A DNA stretch of 36,278 bases from an uncultured Collinsella sp. (GCA_958436995.1 CAUBMI010000015.1:1-36278), one strand, 5' to 3'. Positions 16,538 to 24,510 are shown, counted from the first letter of the stretch. Notes: generated from the sequence alone by a model not told the origin. Numbers and translations are program-made.

Positions 16538-17315
16538 CGCGCTGCTTGAGCGCTTGGCGGCTCCGCCTGTGCGTGCCACGCAGGAGCGTTACCGCCACGA
16601 GCTCAAATATCTCATTAACGAGGGCGAGCACGTCGCGCTTGCCTGTCGCATGGCGCCGGTGTTTAAGCTGGACAAGCATGCGCGGGCGGGCGGTTACACC
16701 ATTCGCAGCCTGTACTTTGACGACTTCTGCAACTCGGCCTACGAGGAAAAAGACGCCGGTATTCTCATGCGCAAAAAGTATCGCGTGCGCATCTATAACG
16801 GCAGCGACAAGGTGATTAAGCTCGAGCGCAAAAAGAAGTACGGCAGCTGGATCTACAAGGAGGACGCGTCGCTCACGCGCGGCGAGTTTGAGCAGATTCT
16901 GGCTGGCGACTACGACTTTTTGCTGAGGAGCCCTTATCCGCTCTGTCGCGAGTTCTACATCGAGTGCATCTGCAACATGATGCGCCCGCGGACCATCGTG
17001 GACTACGAGCGCGAGCCGTGGGTGATGGACGAGGGCACCGTGCGCATTACCTTTGATAGCAACGTGCGTGCGGCTGTGGGGAGCTTTGACATCTTTGACG
17101 CGACGTTGCCCGCGTTGCCCGTGCTGGAGCCCGGCAAGCTGGTGATGGAGGTCAAGTTTACCGAGTTTTGCCCGCAGCTGGTGCGCGATATGGTGCCGCC
17201 AGGTGCGGCCGAGCTTACGGCGGTCTCCAAGTACTGTCTGTGTTACGAAAAGACCGCCTACCTGCGCGGATTTAATTACTGGGAATCGGATTTTGAGAAC
17301 CGAGGGGATATTTAG
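16524..17315 (+). CDS. VTC-domain protein (polyphosphate polymerase-like)
   Basis: The 263-residue protein starts at ATG 16524, overlapping cotH by 14 bases, with GGAGGA upstream. It has the basic tunnel motifs of VTC/TTM enzymes: RYRHELKYLI, then IRSLYFDD, YRVRIYNGS, IKLERKKKYGSWIYKE, VDYERE and LVMEVKF. Yeast VTC4 makes polyphosphate from ATP. The bacterial versions next to cotH and DUF4956 genes are widespread but untested as far as I know. All key Arg/Lys and Glu positions I could check are present, so activity on a triphosphate is plausible. There is no membrane helix; it probably docks on the DUF4956 membrane protein encoded next. Confidence 0.88.
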   Translation: MRRASALLERLAAPPVRATQERYRHELKYLINEGEHVALACRMAPVFKLDKHARAGGYTIRSLYFDDFCNSAYEEKDAGILMRKKYRVRIYNGSDKVIKLERKKKYGSWIYKEDASLTRGEFEQILAGDYDFLLRSPYPLCREFYIECICNMMRPRTIVDYEREPWVMDEGTVRITFDSNVRAAVGSFDIFDATLPALPVLEPGKLVMEVKFTEFCPQLVRDMVPPGAAELTAVSKYCLCYEKTAYLRGFNYWESDFENRGDI

Positions 17316-17318
17316 ACC

Positions 17319-17984
17319 ATGAGCACCAGGGACTTTTTTAAGAACTCCGTCTTGGAGGCGTTTGGCCAGGTCGACCCTGCCAAGATTGGCCTTTCGCTGC
17401 TCGTGGCGCTCGCCATGGGCATCCTGATCTATTACGTGTACAAGCGCTTTTTTACCGGCGTGGTGTATTCGCGCAGCTTTGCCGTGACGCTCGTGGGCAT
17501 GTGCGTGCTCACCTGCATGGTCACGCTCGCGATCTCGACGAACGTGGTCATCTCGCTCGGTATGGTCGGTGCTCTGTCTATCGTCCGCTATCGTACGGCG
17601 GTCAAGGACCCGCTCGACCTGTTGTATCTGTTTTGGGCCATTACCACAGGCATTACGGCAGGCGCCGGCATGTATGCACTAGTAGGACTCACGGCAGTGG
17701 TGATCGTGGTGATGATTGCCGGCTTTGCGAGCCACCAGGACAAGGCGCGCGTGTACATGATGGTCATCCACTACACGGGGCAGACCACCGGCGATGATAT
17801 CGTGCGCGCGTTTGGGCGCACTAAGTTTTCCGTCAAGTCCAAGACCATGCGCGGTGACAAGGTCGAGATGGCCGTCGAGGTGTTCTCGGACGGTGTGGAT
17901 ATGCCCTATGCTGACGCTATCCGCGCGCTCGACGGCGTTGAGGACCTGACGCTCATCCAGTACAACGGTGAATATCACGGCTAA
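17319..17984 (+). CDS. DUF4956 membrane protein
   Basis: The 221-residue protein has a short soluble start, about four membrane helices between residues 20 and 145, and a soluble C-terminal domain of about 75 residues with an alternating beta-alpha pattern. The signature GALSIVRYRTAVKDP lies after the third helix and is the conserved DUF4956 motif. These proteins almost always sit beside VTC-domain and CotH genes, which suggests a membrane complex. The function is unknown; an ion- or phosphate-linked role is only a guess. It ends the operon, three bases after the VTC gene at its start and 7 bases before a hairpin. Confidence 0.85.
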   Translation: MSTRDFFKNSVLEAFGQVDPAKIGLSLLVALAMGILIYYVYKRFFTGVVYSRSFAVTLVGMCVLTCMVTLAISTNVVISLGMVGALSIVRYRTAVKDPLDLLYLFWAITTGITAGAGMYALVGLTAVVIVVMIAGFASHQDKARVYMMVIHYTGQTTGDDIVRAFGRTKFSVKSKTMRGDKVEMAVEVFSDGVDMPYADAIRALDGVEDLTLIQYNGEYHG

Positions 17985-17990
17985 TTTTGT

Positions 17991-18037
17991 TCCGGCGTTC
18001 TAACGAACGCCGGACCGCTCGACGCTGCGCGGGCATC
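17991..18037 (+). repeat. Hairpin repeat, copy A (end of the pel-like operon)
   Basis: TCCGGCGTTC (17991-18000) and GAACGCCGGA (18005-18014) form a perfect 10-bp stem with loop TAAC. The following CCGCTCGACGCTGCGCG is nearly identical to the bases following a sister hairpin after rpoD (36086-36109). There is no T-run, so it is not a standard intrinsic terminator, although it may stop or stabilise the operon transcript. The rest of the gap to 18195 contains GCGTAC-ATGAA-GTACGC and the direct repeat GTCGCTC, with no gene. Confidence 0.75.
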
Positions 18038-18195
18038 TGCCGGGCGATCTGCCGCTCAAACCGTCGCTCGCGTACATGAAGTACGCGTCGCTCCTCTTTC
18101 ACGGCACCTCGCCACGACCGCTGCCCGCTCGCTGGCGCGTGCTCTTCCAGGATGGCTAATTTGGTTCAGTTTTATTATTTAAGGGACGGTGTCGC

Positions 18196-19188
18196 GTGGA
18201 CGTGCAACAGTTAGAAGAGGCCTGGGCTGCAAGGGCTGGTGCGCGTGAGGCGCGTCTTGTTGCGGCCTCGCATGTGCCGGCGGCGCTGTCGATGCTGGGG
18301 ATTGTGCAGCCCGGCGATCGCTTGGTGGCCTTTGCGGACGACTTTGCCGATGCGTTTGCCTGCGGCTTTGATGTCTACGATGTTGCGCTGGTGGGGGAGC
18401 CCGCGGCTGCGGCGTTTGCTGCTGCGTCCGAGGGCTTTGATGCTTCGTTTGATGCCGAGGGGCCGCACCTTTGGTGGTTCGTCAACTCCATCGGCGGGTT
18501 TGGTCTGCGTGTGCCCGACCTTCGCGCTCTGGGCCGCGCGGCTCGTGAGTCGCATGCGCTGCTCGTGGTTGATAACACTGTGTCGGGCGTCTTTGGGTGC
18601 AACCCGTTGCGTCTGGGCGCCGTGCTTTCGCTCGAGGCGCTCGACCGCGTGTGTGCCGGCGTTGCGCCGCGCAAGCTCGTCGCCGCTTCGGTGGCGCGCT
18701 CGCAGCTTAAGCGCCATCGCGTGGATGCCGCCGCAGAGTGCGCGCACGCGTTGTTTGCGGGCCGCGGTGCGCCCGCGCTTGACCTTTCTGTTGATGAGGC
18801 CGATGTGCTGGAGCGCGGGTTGCCCTCGCTCGATGCTCGCATGCAGGCTCACTTCGATCGCGCCCGTGCGCTGGCCGAGTATCTGGCTGCTAACGAGATG
18901 GTGTGTAACGTTCGCTATCCCGGGCTGGGCTCGCATCCCGATCATGCGGTTGCAACGGGAATCCTCGAGCACGGCTTTGGCCCGGCAGTTGAGTTTGACC
19001 TTATCGAGCGAAGTGCGGGTGAGCTGTTCGACACATTGCCGGGGGAGTTCCGCACGTCGCCCGCCGGCGGCGCAACGACACGCCTTTCGGCCCCACGCGG
19101 CAAGCAGAGGGGAACCATCCGCCTCTTCGCCGGCACCGACGACCCCCTGCAGGTGGCAGCCACTCTCGATAACGCCCTTCGCAAGTAG
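18196..19188 (+). CDS. Cys/Met-metabolism PLP-fold protein lacking the catalytic lysine
   Basis: The 330-residue protein starts at GTG 18196 after AAGGGACGG. Its layout follows cystathionine gamma-synthase and methionine gamma-lyase enzymes: VVDNTVSGVFGCNPL (Asp126 would hold the PLP nitrogen), LERGLPSLDARMQAH, VRYPGLGSHPDHAVA, the GFGPAVEFDL strand, and a C-terminal segment ending in GTIRLFAGTDDP, where family members have R-S-IG-E. The usual S-x-T-K segment with the PLP lysine aligns to VLSLEALDR (143-151) and has no Lys. It is also about 60 residues shorter than typical. It may have lost transaminase or lyase chemistry and act as a binding or regulatory protein; alternatively my alignment misses a shifted lysine. 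No sulfur genes lie beside it. Confidence 0.7.
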   Translation: MDVQQLEEAWAARAGAREARLVAASHVPAALSMLGIVQPGDRLVAFADDFADAFACGFDVYDVALVGEPAAAAFAAASEGFDASFDAEGPHLWWFVNSIGGFGLRVPDLRALGRAARESHALLVVDNTVSGVFGCNPLRLGAVLSLEALDRVCAGVAPRKLVAASVARSQLKRHRVDAAAECAHALFAGRGAPALDLSVDEADVLERGLPSLDARMQAHFDRARALAEYLAANEMVCNVRYPGLGSHPDHAVATGILEHGFGPAVEFDLIERSAGELFDTLPGEFRTSPAGGATTRLSAPRGKQRGTIRLFAGTDDPLQVAATLDNALRK

Positions 19189-19204
19189 CTAATCGGGGTC
19201 TGTG

Positions 19205-19363
19205 TCACGAAAACGGCCTATTTACTACGTTTAAGCAATAGGGGTCGACCACACCCGCCTATTTTGAAAATTACCAAGCTGTTTACCAGCGGTTTTAATT
19301 TCATAATGTCCGGTATGGTCGTGGGTATTCAACTAAACGTAGTAGATGGGCTCGTTTTGTGGC
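19205..19363. repeat. MITE-like element with long inverted ends
   Basis: The ends of this roughly 159-base segment are inverted copies. TACTACGTTTA (19223-19233) is the exact reverse complement of TAAACGTAGTA (19334-19344). Similarity extends outwards to CACGAAAACG-GCC on the left and GGCTCGTTTTGTGG on the right, about 28 bases in all with a few differences. The inside is AT-rich (TTTTAATTTCATAATG). No gene is present. It fits a miniature inverted-repeat element or a structured RNA and lies between two gene ends (plus-strand PLP gene and minus-strand regulator). Confidence 0.6.
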
Positions 19364-19411
19364 GCGAGCCTCAACCCGAGGGCGCTGTGGGCTAAAAACC
19401 GCCTAAAAGGA

Positions 19412-19759
19412 CTACTCCGCGTTGATGCTGGCGATGAGGACGTCGGCTTTGGCGGCTATGGCCTGGTTGATGTCAGCCTGCAGCTCCTCGTACACCGCTA
19501 TGGCTCGCTCGCCGGCGGGGGTGAGGGTGGATCCGCGGGCGCCGTCGCGCTCGATGAGCTTGCAGCCCAGCTGTCCTTCGGCCTCGTTCACGATGCGCCA
19601 GGCCTTGGAATACGCCATGCCCATGCTTTTGGCGGCGCGGTTGAGCGAATGCTCTCGGTCAATACCCTGCAGCAGCAAGACACAGCCGTGGCCAAACACG
19701 CCCGGCAGGTCTTTGTCGCACGCTTGAATGACCAACTTTGCCGTCGTCTTGTACTCCAT
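19412..19759 (-). CDS. ModE-type (LysR-like winged helix) regulator
   Basis: The 115-residue protein is a stand-alone winged-helix domain of the ModE N-terminal family. HSLNRAAKSMGMAYSKAWRI is the helix-turn-helix, followed by VNEAEGQLGCKLIERD and the glycine-rich wing GSTLTPAGERAI. It has no TOBE/Mop molybdate-binding domain. I chose ATG 19759: a GTG at 19768 is also in frame, but the AGGGAG ribosome site is only two bases before it and 11 before the ATG. Short ModE-like proteins regulate molybdate or other metal-linked genes, but no such genes are near, so the target is unknown. It is transcribed away from guaB, so the 19760-19952 gap carries both promoters. Confidence 0.85.
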   Translation of the reverse strand: MEYKTTAKLVIQACDKDLPGVFGHGCVLLLQGIDREHSLNRAAKSMGMAYSKAWRIVNEAEGQLGCKLIERDGARGSTLTPAGERAIAVYEELQADINQAIAAKADVLIASINAE

Positions 19760-19844
19760 GTGCTCCACGTCTCCCTGCTAAAGTGTTTGCTGGGCAAACG
19801 CAAAGCCTGCGTCAAACCCTCGTGTGCTCTTCTTAAATCATGCA

Positions 19845-19894
19845 TTGTAGCAGTCAAAGTGCGTTAAGATACTTCCCCAGTATTGGGCGCCCAA
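19845..19894 (+). promoter_or_regulatory. Candidate guaB promoter and leader palindrome
   Basis: TAAGAT (19865-19870) is a plausible -10 box, but the -35 box is weak (GCATTG at 19842-19847, 17 bases away). Just downstream is the perfect 12-base palindrome TTGGGCGCCCAA (19883-19894), followed by GGTTGGG, so CCCAA-GG-TTGGG can also pair. It lies in the predicted leader or start region and could be an operator or an RNA hairpin. Confidence 0.4.
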
Positions 19895-19952
19895 GGTTGG
19901 GCTGGGTCCTACGAGGCCTGCAGCCGACCGGTCGCATGGAAAAAGGAGAAAC

Positions 19953-21464
19953 ATGGCTACGTTCTTTCCCGGTGAGTCCCACACGTTTTCGGAGTATCTG
20001 CTGGTCCCTGGTTACTCGTCCTCGCAGTGCATCCCCAACAACGTCTCTCTTAAGACGCCGCTAACCCGCTTTAAACGCGGTGAGAAGCCGGCAATCACCC
20101 TGAACATCCCCATGGTTTCCGCCATCATGCAGTCCGTCTCGGGCGTCGACATGGGTGTCGCGCTCGCTACCGAGGGTGGCCTGTCCTTCATTTACGGTTC
20201 CCAGGCTCCCGAGTCCGAGGCCGCTATGGTCAAGGCCGTCAAGGATCACAAGGCCGGCTTCGTTCAGTCCGATTCCACGCTGACCCCCGACATGACCATG
20301 GAGCAGGTCATCGAGCTCAAGGAGAAGACCGGTCACTCCACCATGCCGGTCACCGACGACGGCACTCCCAAGGGCAAGCTCCTGGGTATCGTCACCAGCC
20401 GTGACTATCGCCCCAGCCGCGATGACCACCAGAAGAAGGTCTCCGAGTTCATGACCCCGCGTGAGCAGCTCATCGTGGGCGATAAGAACATCAGCCTCAA
20501 GGTTGCCAACGACGTCATCTGGGACAACAAGCTCAACGCTCTGCCTATCGTCGACGACAACGATCACCTTATGGGCATCGTCTTCCGCAAGGACTACGAT
20601 AGCCACAAGACCAACCCCAACGAGCTGCTCGACGGCGACAAGCGCTACATGGTCGGCGCCGGTATCAACACCCGCGACTATGCCGAGCGTGTGCCGCTGC
20701 TCATCGAGGCCGGCGCCGATGTCCTGTGCATCGACTCTTCCGAGGGCTTCAGCGAGTGGCAGAAGCGCACCATCGAGTGGATCCGCGCTAATTACGGCGA
20801 GGATGTCAAGGTCGGTGCCGGTAACGTTGTTGACGCCGAGGGCTTCCGCTTCTTGGCCGACTGCGGTGCCGACTTCATCAAGGTCGGTATCGGCGGCGGT
20901 TCCATCTGCATTACCCGCGAGACCAAGGGCATCGGCCGTGGCCAGGCCACCGCGCTGATCGATGTCTGCCGCGCTCGCGACGAGTACTACGAGGAGACCG
21001 GCGTCTACGTGCCCGTGTGCTCCGACGGCGGCATCGTCTACGACTACCACATGACGCTCGCCCTTGCCATGGGTGCCGACTTTATGATGCTGGGCCGTTA
21101 CTTCGCCCGCTTTGACGAGAGCCCGACCGAGCGAGTCAACGTCAACGGCCAGTACATGAAGGAGTACTGGGGCGAGGGTTCTGCGCGTGCCCGCAACTGG
21201 CAGCGCTACGACCTGGGCGGCGCCGCGAAGCTCAGCTTCGTCGAGGGCGTTGACTCCTACGTTCCCTACGCCGGTTCCCTCAAGGACGGCGTGGGCGGCA
21301 CGCTCTACAAGGTCAAGTCCACGATGTGCAACTGCGGTGCCCTCTCGATCCCCGAGCTCCAGGAAAAGGCACGCCTGACCCTGGTCTCCTCGACCTCGAT
21401 CGTCGAAGGCGGAGCCCACGACGTCGTAGTCAAGGACTCCCAACAGAGCGTAACGTATCGATAA
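19953..21464 (+). CDS. guaB: IMP dehydrogenase
   Basis: The 503-residue enzyme oxidises IMP to XMP with NAD+, the committed step of guanine nucleotide synthesis in the cytoplasm. The catalytic loop GIGGGSICITRETKGIGRGQ carries Cys319. Two CBS domains lie at about 95-220, inserted in the TIM barrel. The flap has NWQRYDLGG with the Arg-Tyr pair that activates water. The loop differs from the common GPGSICTTR form and, as I recall it, closely resembles the Tritrichomonas foetus enzyme, which is also 503 residues with Cys319. ATG 19953 follows AAAAAGGAG at a good distance. The gene stands alone, ended by the hairpin at 21515. Confidence 0.95.
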   Translation: MATFFPGESHTFSEYLLVPGYSSSQCIPNNVSLKTPLTRFKRGEKPAITLNIPMVSAIMQSVSGVDMGVALATEGGLSFIYGSQAPESEAAMVKAVKDHKAGFVQSDSTLTPDMTMEQVIELKEKTGHSTMPVTDDGTPKGKLLGIVTSRDYRPSRDDHQKKVSEFMTPREQLIVGDKNISLKVANDVIWDNKLNALPIVDDNDHLMGIVFRKDYDSHKTNPNELLDGDKRYMVGAGINTRDYAERVPLLIEAGADVLCIDSSEGFSEWQKRTIEWIRANYGEDVKVGAGNVVDAEGFRFLADCGADFIKVGIGGGSICITRETKGIGRGQATALIDVCRARDEYYEETGVYVPVCSDGGIVYDYHMTLALAMGADFMMLGRYFARFDESPTERVNVNGQYMKEYWGEGSARARNWQRYDLGGAAKLSFVEGVDSYVPYAGSLKDGVGGTLYKVKSTMCNCGALSIPELQEKARLTLVSSTSIVEGGAHDVVVKDSQQSVTYR

Positions 21465-21514
21465 GATAAGACCTGCACATAAAGGTTGAGCCTCAACCAC
21501 GTTATTTAGATAAA

Positions 21515-21556
21515 GCGAGATGCCTGCAAGTCGCAGGCATCTCGCTTGTTGTATTT
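21515..21556 (+). terminator. Intrinsic terminator after guaB
   Basis: GCGAGATGCCTGC (21515-21527) and GCAGGCATCTCGC (21533-21545) form a perfect 13-bp stem with loop AAGTC, followed by the T-rich run TTGTTGTATTT. Confidence 0.9.
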
Positions 21557-21582
21557 GCTATCATCATGCGAGTTAACGATGT

Positions 21583-21701
21583 GGCGGGGCGTTCTTACCT
21601 TTGCTCGCTGCAAGTTCCGCACGCAAAGAAGAGCACTAAATGTGCTCTTCGTCTTGCGCAGGACTGTCCGCAGCAGCGAGTAAAGGTAAGAACGCCCCGC
21701 C
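21583..21701. repeat. Very large near-perfect hairpin upstream of leuS
   Basis: A 29-base arm (21583-21611) starting GGCGGGGCGTTCTTACC is the reverse complement of 21673-21701, with one difference that would be a G-U pair in RNA. The inside folds further: AAGAGCAC/GTGCTCTT around loop TAAAT, then CGCAA/TTGCG and AGT-CC/GGACT. Nearly the whole 119 bases can pair. It sits 26 bases before the leuS ATG. It could be a mobile palindromic element, a structured leader or a second terminator. It has no T-box features that I can see. Confidence 0.8.
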
Positions 21702-21727
21702 CCAACCCAGCTAACAAAGGAGCTGAT

Positions 21728-24304
21728 ATGTGCGATTGCACAGATCATAAGGATGAGATCCCTGCCTACGACGCGCAGGCCATTGAGTCCAAGTGGATGA
21801 AGGCCTGGGAGGACTCCAACCTCTTTGCCGTCGACACCGACGCCAGCAAGCCCAAGAAGTACGTGCTCGAGATGTTCCCGTATCCGTCGGGCGACCTGCA
21901 CATGGGCCACGCGCGCAACTATACCATCGGCGATGCCATGGCCCGTCAGGCCCGCATGCGCGGCTACGATGTGCTGCACCCCATCGGCTTTGACGCCTTT
22001 GGCCTGCCTGCCGAGAACGCCGCCATCAAGCACAACACGCAGGCTGCCGCCTGGACGTATAAGAACATGGACCAGGCTCTCGCCACGATGAAGCGCATGG
22101 GCTTCTCCTACGATCTGGATCGCATGGTCAAAACCTGCAGTCCCGATTATTACCGTTGGGGTCAGTGGATCTTTGAGAAGTTGTGGGAAAAGGGCCTGGT
22201 CTACCGTAAGAAGAACCCGGTCAACTGGTGTCCCACTTGTAAGACCGTTCTGGCCAACGAGCAGGTCACCGAGGGTAAGTGCTGGCGCTGCGGCACCGAG
22301 CCCGAGAAGCGCGACCTCGAGCAGTGGTACTACAAGATTACCGAGTACTCCCAGGAGCTGCTCGATGACCTTGAGAAGCTCCCTGGCTGGCCCGAGCGCG
22401 TCAAGCAGATGCAGGCCAACTGGATCGGCCGCTCCGAGGGCGCCGAGGTCGACTTTACCCTGTGCGATGCCGATGGCGAGCCCATCGAGGGCGACGAGGG
22501 CAAGATCACCGTCTTCACCACACGTGCCGATACGCTCTTTGGTGTCTCCTTCTTTGTCCTGGCTCCCGAGTACGCGCGTCTGCACGAGCTCGTCGAGGGT
22601 ACGGAGTACGAGGAGGCCGTGACCAAGATCGTCGAGGACTCCAAGCATATCTCCGCCGTCGAGCGTGCCCAGGGCACCCTCGAGAAGCACGGTGCCTTTA
22701 CCGGCCGCTACGTGGTGAACCCGGTCAACGGCGAGAAGGTCCCCGTGTGGGTTGCCGACTACGTCGTGGCCGACTACGGCACCGGCGCCGTCATGGCCGT
22801 TCCCTGCGGCGACCAGCGCGACTTTGAGTTCGCCCGCAAGTACGACCTGCCGATCGTGCCGATCATCCTGGACGATGACGACCGTGCTGCCGTCGAGGCC
22901 AACGGCGAGACCATCGATACCTTCCATGCCGAGACCGTCGACTGGGATTGCGCCCACGCTGCCGAGGGCACGCTCGTCCAGTCCGGCAAGTACACCGGAA
23001 TGCGCGGTGGCAAGCACTCCGAGGGCGAAGCTGCAATCGTGGCCGACCTCGAGGCCATGGGCTGCGGTCGTCGCAAGGTCGAGTTCCGTCTGCGCGACTG
23101 GCTCATCAGCCGCCAGCGCTATTGGGGCAACCCCATCCCGGCTATCCACTGCGAGCACTGCGGCATCGTGCCCGTGCCCGAGGATCAGCTGCCGGTGACG
23201 CTGCCCGAGAACCTGGACCTGGGTGCCGGCGAGACCCTCGCCGAGTGCAAGGAGTTCTACGAGACCACCTGCCCGGTCTGCGGCCGCCCGGCCAAGCGCG
23301 AGACCGATACCATGGACACCTTCACCTGCTCCAGCTGGTATTACCTGCGCTATACCGACCCACACAACACCGAGCTGCCTTTCTCCCGCGAGGCCGCCGA
23401 CCGTTGGATGCCCGTCGATAACTACATCGGCGGCATCGAGCACGCCATTCTGCACCTGCTCTACAGCCGCTTCTTTACCAAGGCGCTGCGCGACCTGGGT
23501 CTGCTGAGCGTGGACGAGCCCTTCACCAACCTGCTGTGCCAGGGCATGGTCAAGGACGAGAACGGCGACACCATGTCCAAGTCAAAGGGCAATGTCGTGC
23601 CCCCGAGCTCGGTTATCGAGCCCTACGGTGCCGACACCATGCGTCTGGCGATCCTGTTTATCGCCCCGCCCGAGAAGGACTTCGACTGGGATCCCAAGGC
23701 CGTTGAGGGCGCCAGCCGCTTCATCAAGCGCGCCTGGCGTATCGTTTGGCAGCTCGTCCAGTCCGGCGACGCCAACGTGGCCTTCGACAAGTCCGCGCTC
23801 GACGAGGTTGCGATGAAGCTCTATCGCGAGCGTCACCGCACCATCGCCAAGTGCACCGAGGACTTTGACCGCGGCCAGTTCAACACCGCCATCTCGGCCG
23901 TCATGGAGCTCGTCAACGCGGCGAGCGCCTACCTTAACGCCACCGAGAGCGCATCGCGCGACAAGGCGCTGTGCTATGGCGTGGCTAAGGACATCGTGAG
24001 TGTCCTTGCCCCCATCTGCCCGTTCTGGGCCGACGAGCTGTGGCACGAGGCCCTCGGCTGCGAGGGCAACGCCTACACCGCCGCCTGGCCCGAGTTCGAC
24101 TTGGCCGAGTCCATCGAGGACACGGTGCAGATTGTCGTGCAGGTGCTCGGCAAGGTTCGTGGCCGCATCGACGTCGCCCGCGATGCCTCCAACGAGGAGA
24201 TGCAGGCTGCCGCCGAGGCCGCCGTATCCAAGTGGACCGAGGGCAAGACCGTTGTCAAGGCCATCTGCGTGCCCGGCAAGCTGGTCAACCTGGTGGTCAA
24301 GTAA
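21728..24304 (+). CDS. leuS: Leucyl-tRNA synthetase
   Basis: The 858-residue enzyme charges tRNA-Leu with leucine using ATP. The class I signature is PSGDLHMGHARNY (HMGH at 58-61), and KMSKS is MSKSKG at 616-621. Between them lie a Cys-rich metal site (CPTCKTVL and CWRCG, near 170-190) and the editing domain with a threonine-rich site (VFTTRADTLFG). A second metal site CEHCGIVP / CPVCGRP lies after the editing domain. The C-terminus holds the tRNA-binding anticodon and tail domains. I chose ATG 21728 because AAAGGAGCTGAT lies just before it. The upstream in-frame ATG at 21566 would force translation through the large hairpin. Confidence 0.97.
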   Translation: MCDCTDHKDEIPAYDAQAIESKWMKAWEDSNLFAVDTDASKPKKYVLEMFPYPSGDLHMGHARNYTIGDAMARQARMRGYDVLHPIGFDAFGLPAENAAIKHNTQAAAWTYKNMDQALATMKRMGFSYDLDRMVKTCSPDYYRWGQWIFEKLWEKGLVYRKKNPVNWCPTCKTVLANEQVTEGKCWRCGTEPEKRDLEQWYYKITEYSQELLDDLEKLPGWPERVKQMQANWIGRSEGAEVDFTLCDADGEPIEGDEGKITVFTTRADTLFGVSFFVLAPEYARLHELVEGTEYEEAVTKIVEDSKHISAVERAQGTLEKHGAFTGRYVVNPVNGEKVPVWVADYVVADYGTGAVMAVPCGDQRDFEFARKYDLPIVPIILDDDDRAAVEANGETIDTFHAETVDWDCAHAAEGTLVQSGKYTGMRGGKHSEGEAAIVADLEAMGCGRRKVEFRLRDWLISRQRYWGNPIPAIHCEHCGIVPVPEDQLPVTLPENLDLGAGETLAECKEFYETTCPVCGRPAKRETDTMDTFTCSSWYYLRYTDPHNTELPFSREAADRWMPVDNYIGGIEHAILHLLYSRFFTKALRDLGLLSVDEPFTNLLCQGMVKDENGDTMSKSKGNVVPPSSVIEPYGADTMRLAILFIAPPEKDFDWDPKAVEGASRFIKRAWRIVWQLVQSGDANVAFDKSALDEVAMKLYRERHRTIAKCTEDFDRGQFNTAISAVMELVNAASAYLNATESASRDKALCYGVAKDIVSVLAPICPFWADELWHEALGCEGNAYTAAWPEFDLAESIEDTVQIVVQVLGKVRGRIDVARDASNEEMQAAAEAAVSKWTEGKTVVKAICVPGKLVNLVVK

Positions 24305-24334
24305 GCACTGCGCGCATAGCTGACATCAAAAAGC

Positions 24335-24369
24335 GAGGGGCGATTCCGTAGGGAGTCGCCCCTCTTTTT
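24335..24369 (+). terminator. Intrinsic terminator after leuS
   Basis: GAGGGGCGATTCC (24335-24347) pairs with GGAGTCGCCCCTC (24352-24364), 13 bp with one G-U, loop GTAG, followed by TTTTT. It separates leuS from the rimP operon. Confidence 0.9.
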
Positions 24370-24454
24370 GGTTAAGGACACTTGCGACAACACCCAATTA
24401 TCCATTTCTTGTGGAGAACCTGTGCTCACGCTGACCTGCGGGTTTGTGTTGTGG

Positions 24455-24483
24455 TTGCATGTTTGTGCAGGTATTGGTATAGT
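24455..24483 (+). promoter_or_regulatory. Promoter of the rimP-nusA-infB operon
   Basis: TTGCAT (24455-24460) and TATAGT (24478-24483) are spaced by 17 bases, a near-ideal sigma-70 promoter. The predicted start is near 24490, leaving a leader of about 72 bases that contains the terminator-like hairpin at 24511. Confidence 0.75.
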
Positions 24484-24510
24484 TTGCTTGCAAATGAAGT
24501 TGTAATTGAA

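Noticed and set aside
18015..18120. CRISPR-like repeats in the gap after DUF4956
   Set aside because: GTCGCTC occurs twice and GCGTAC is inverted, but there is no regular repeat-spacer pattern.
21465..21727. T-box or leucine leader peptide before leuS
   Set aside because: No T-box sequence, Stem I motifs or Leu-rich short frame could be seen; the long hairpin explains the structure.
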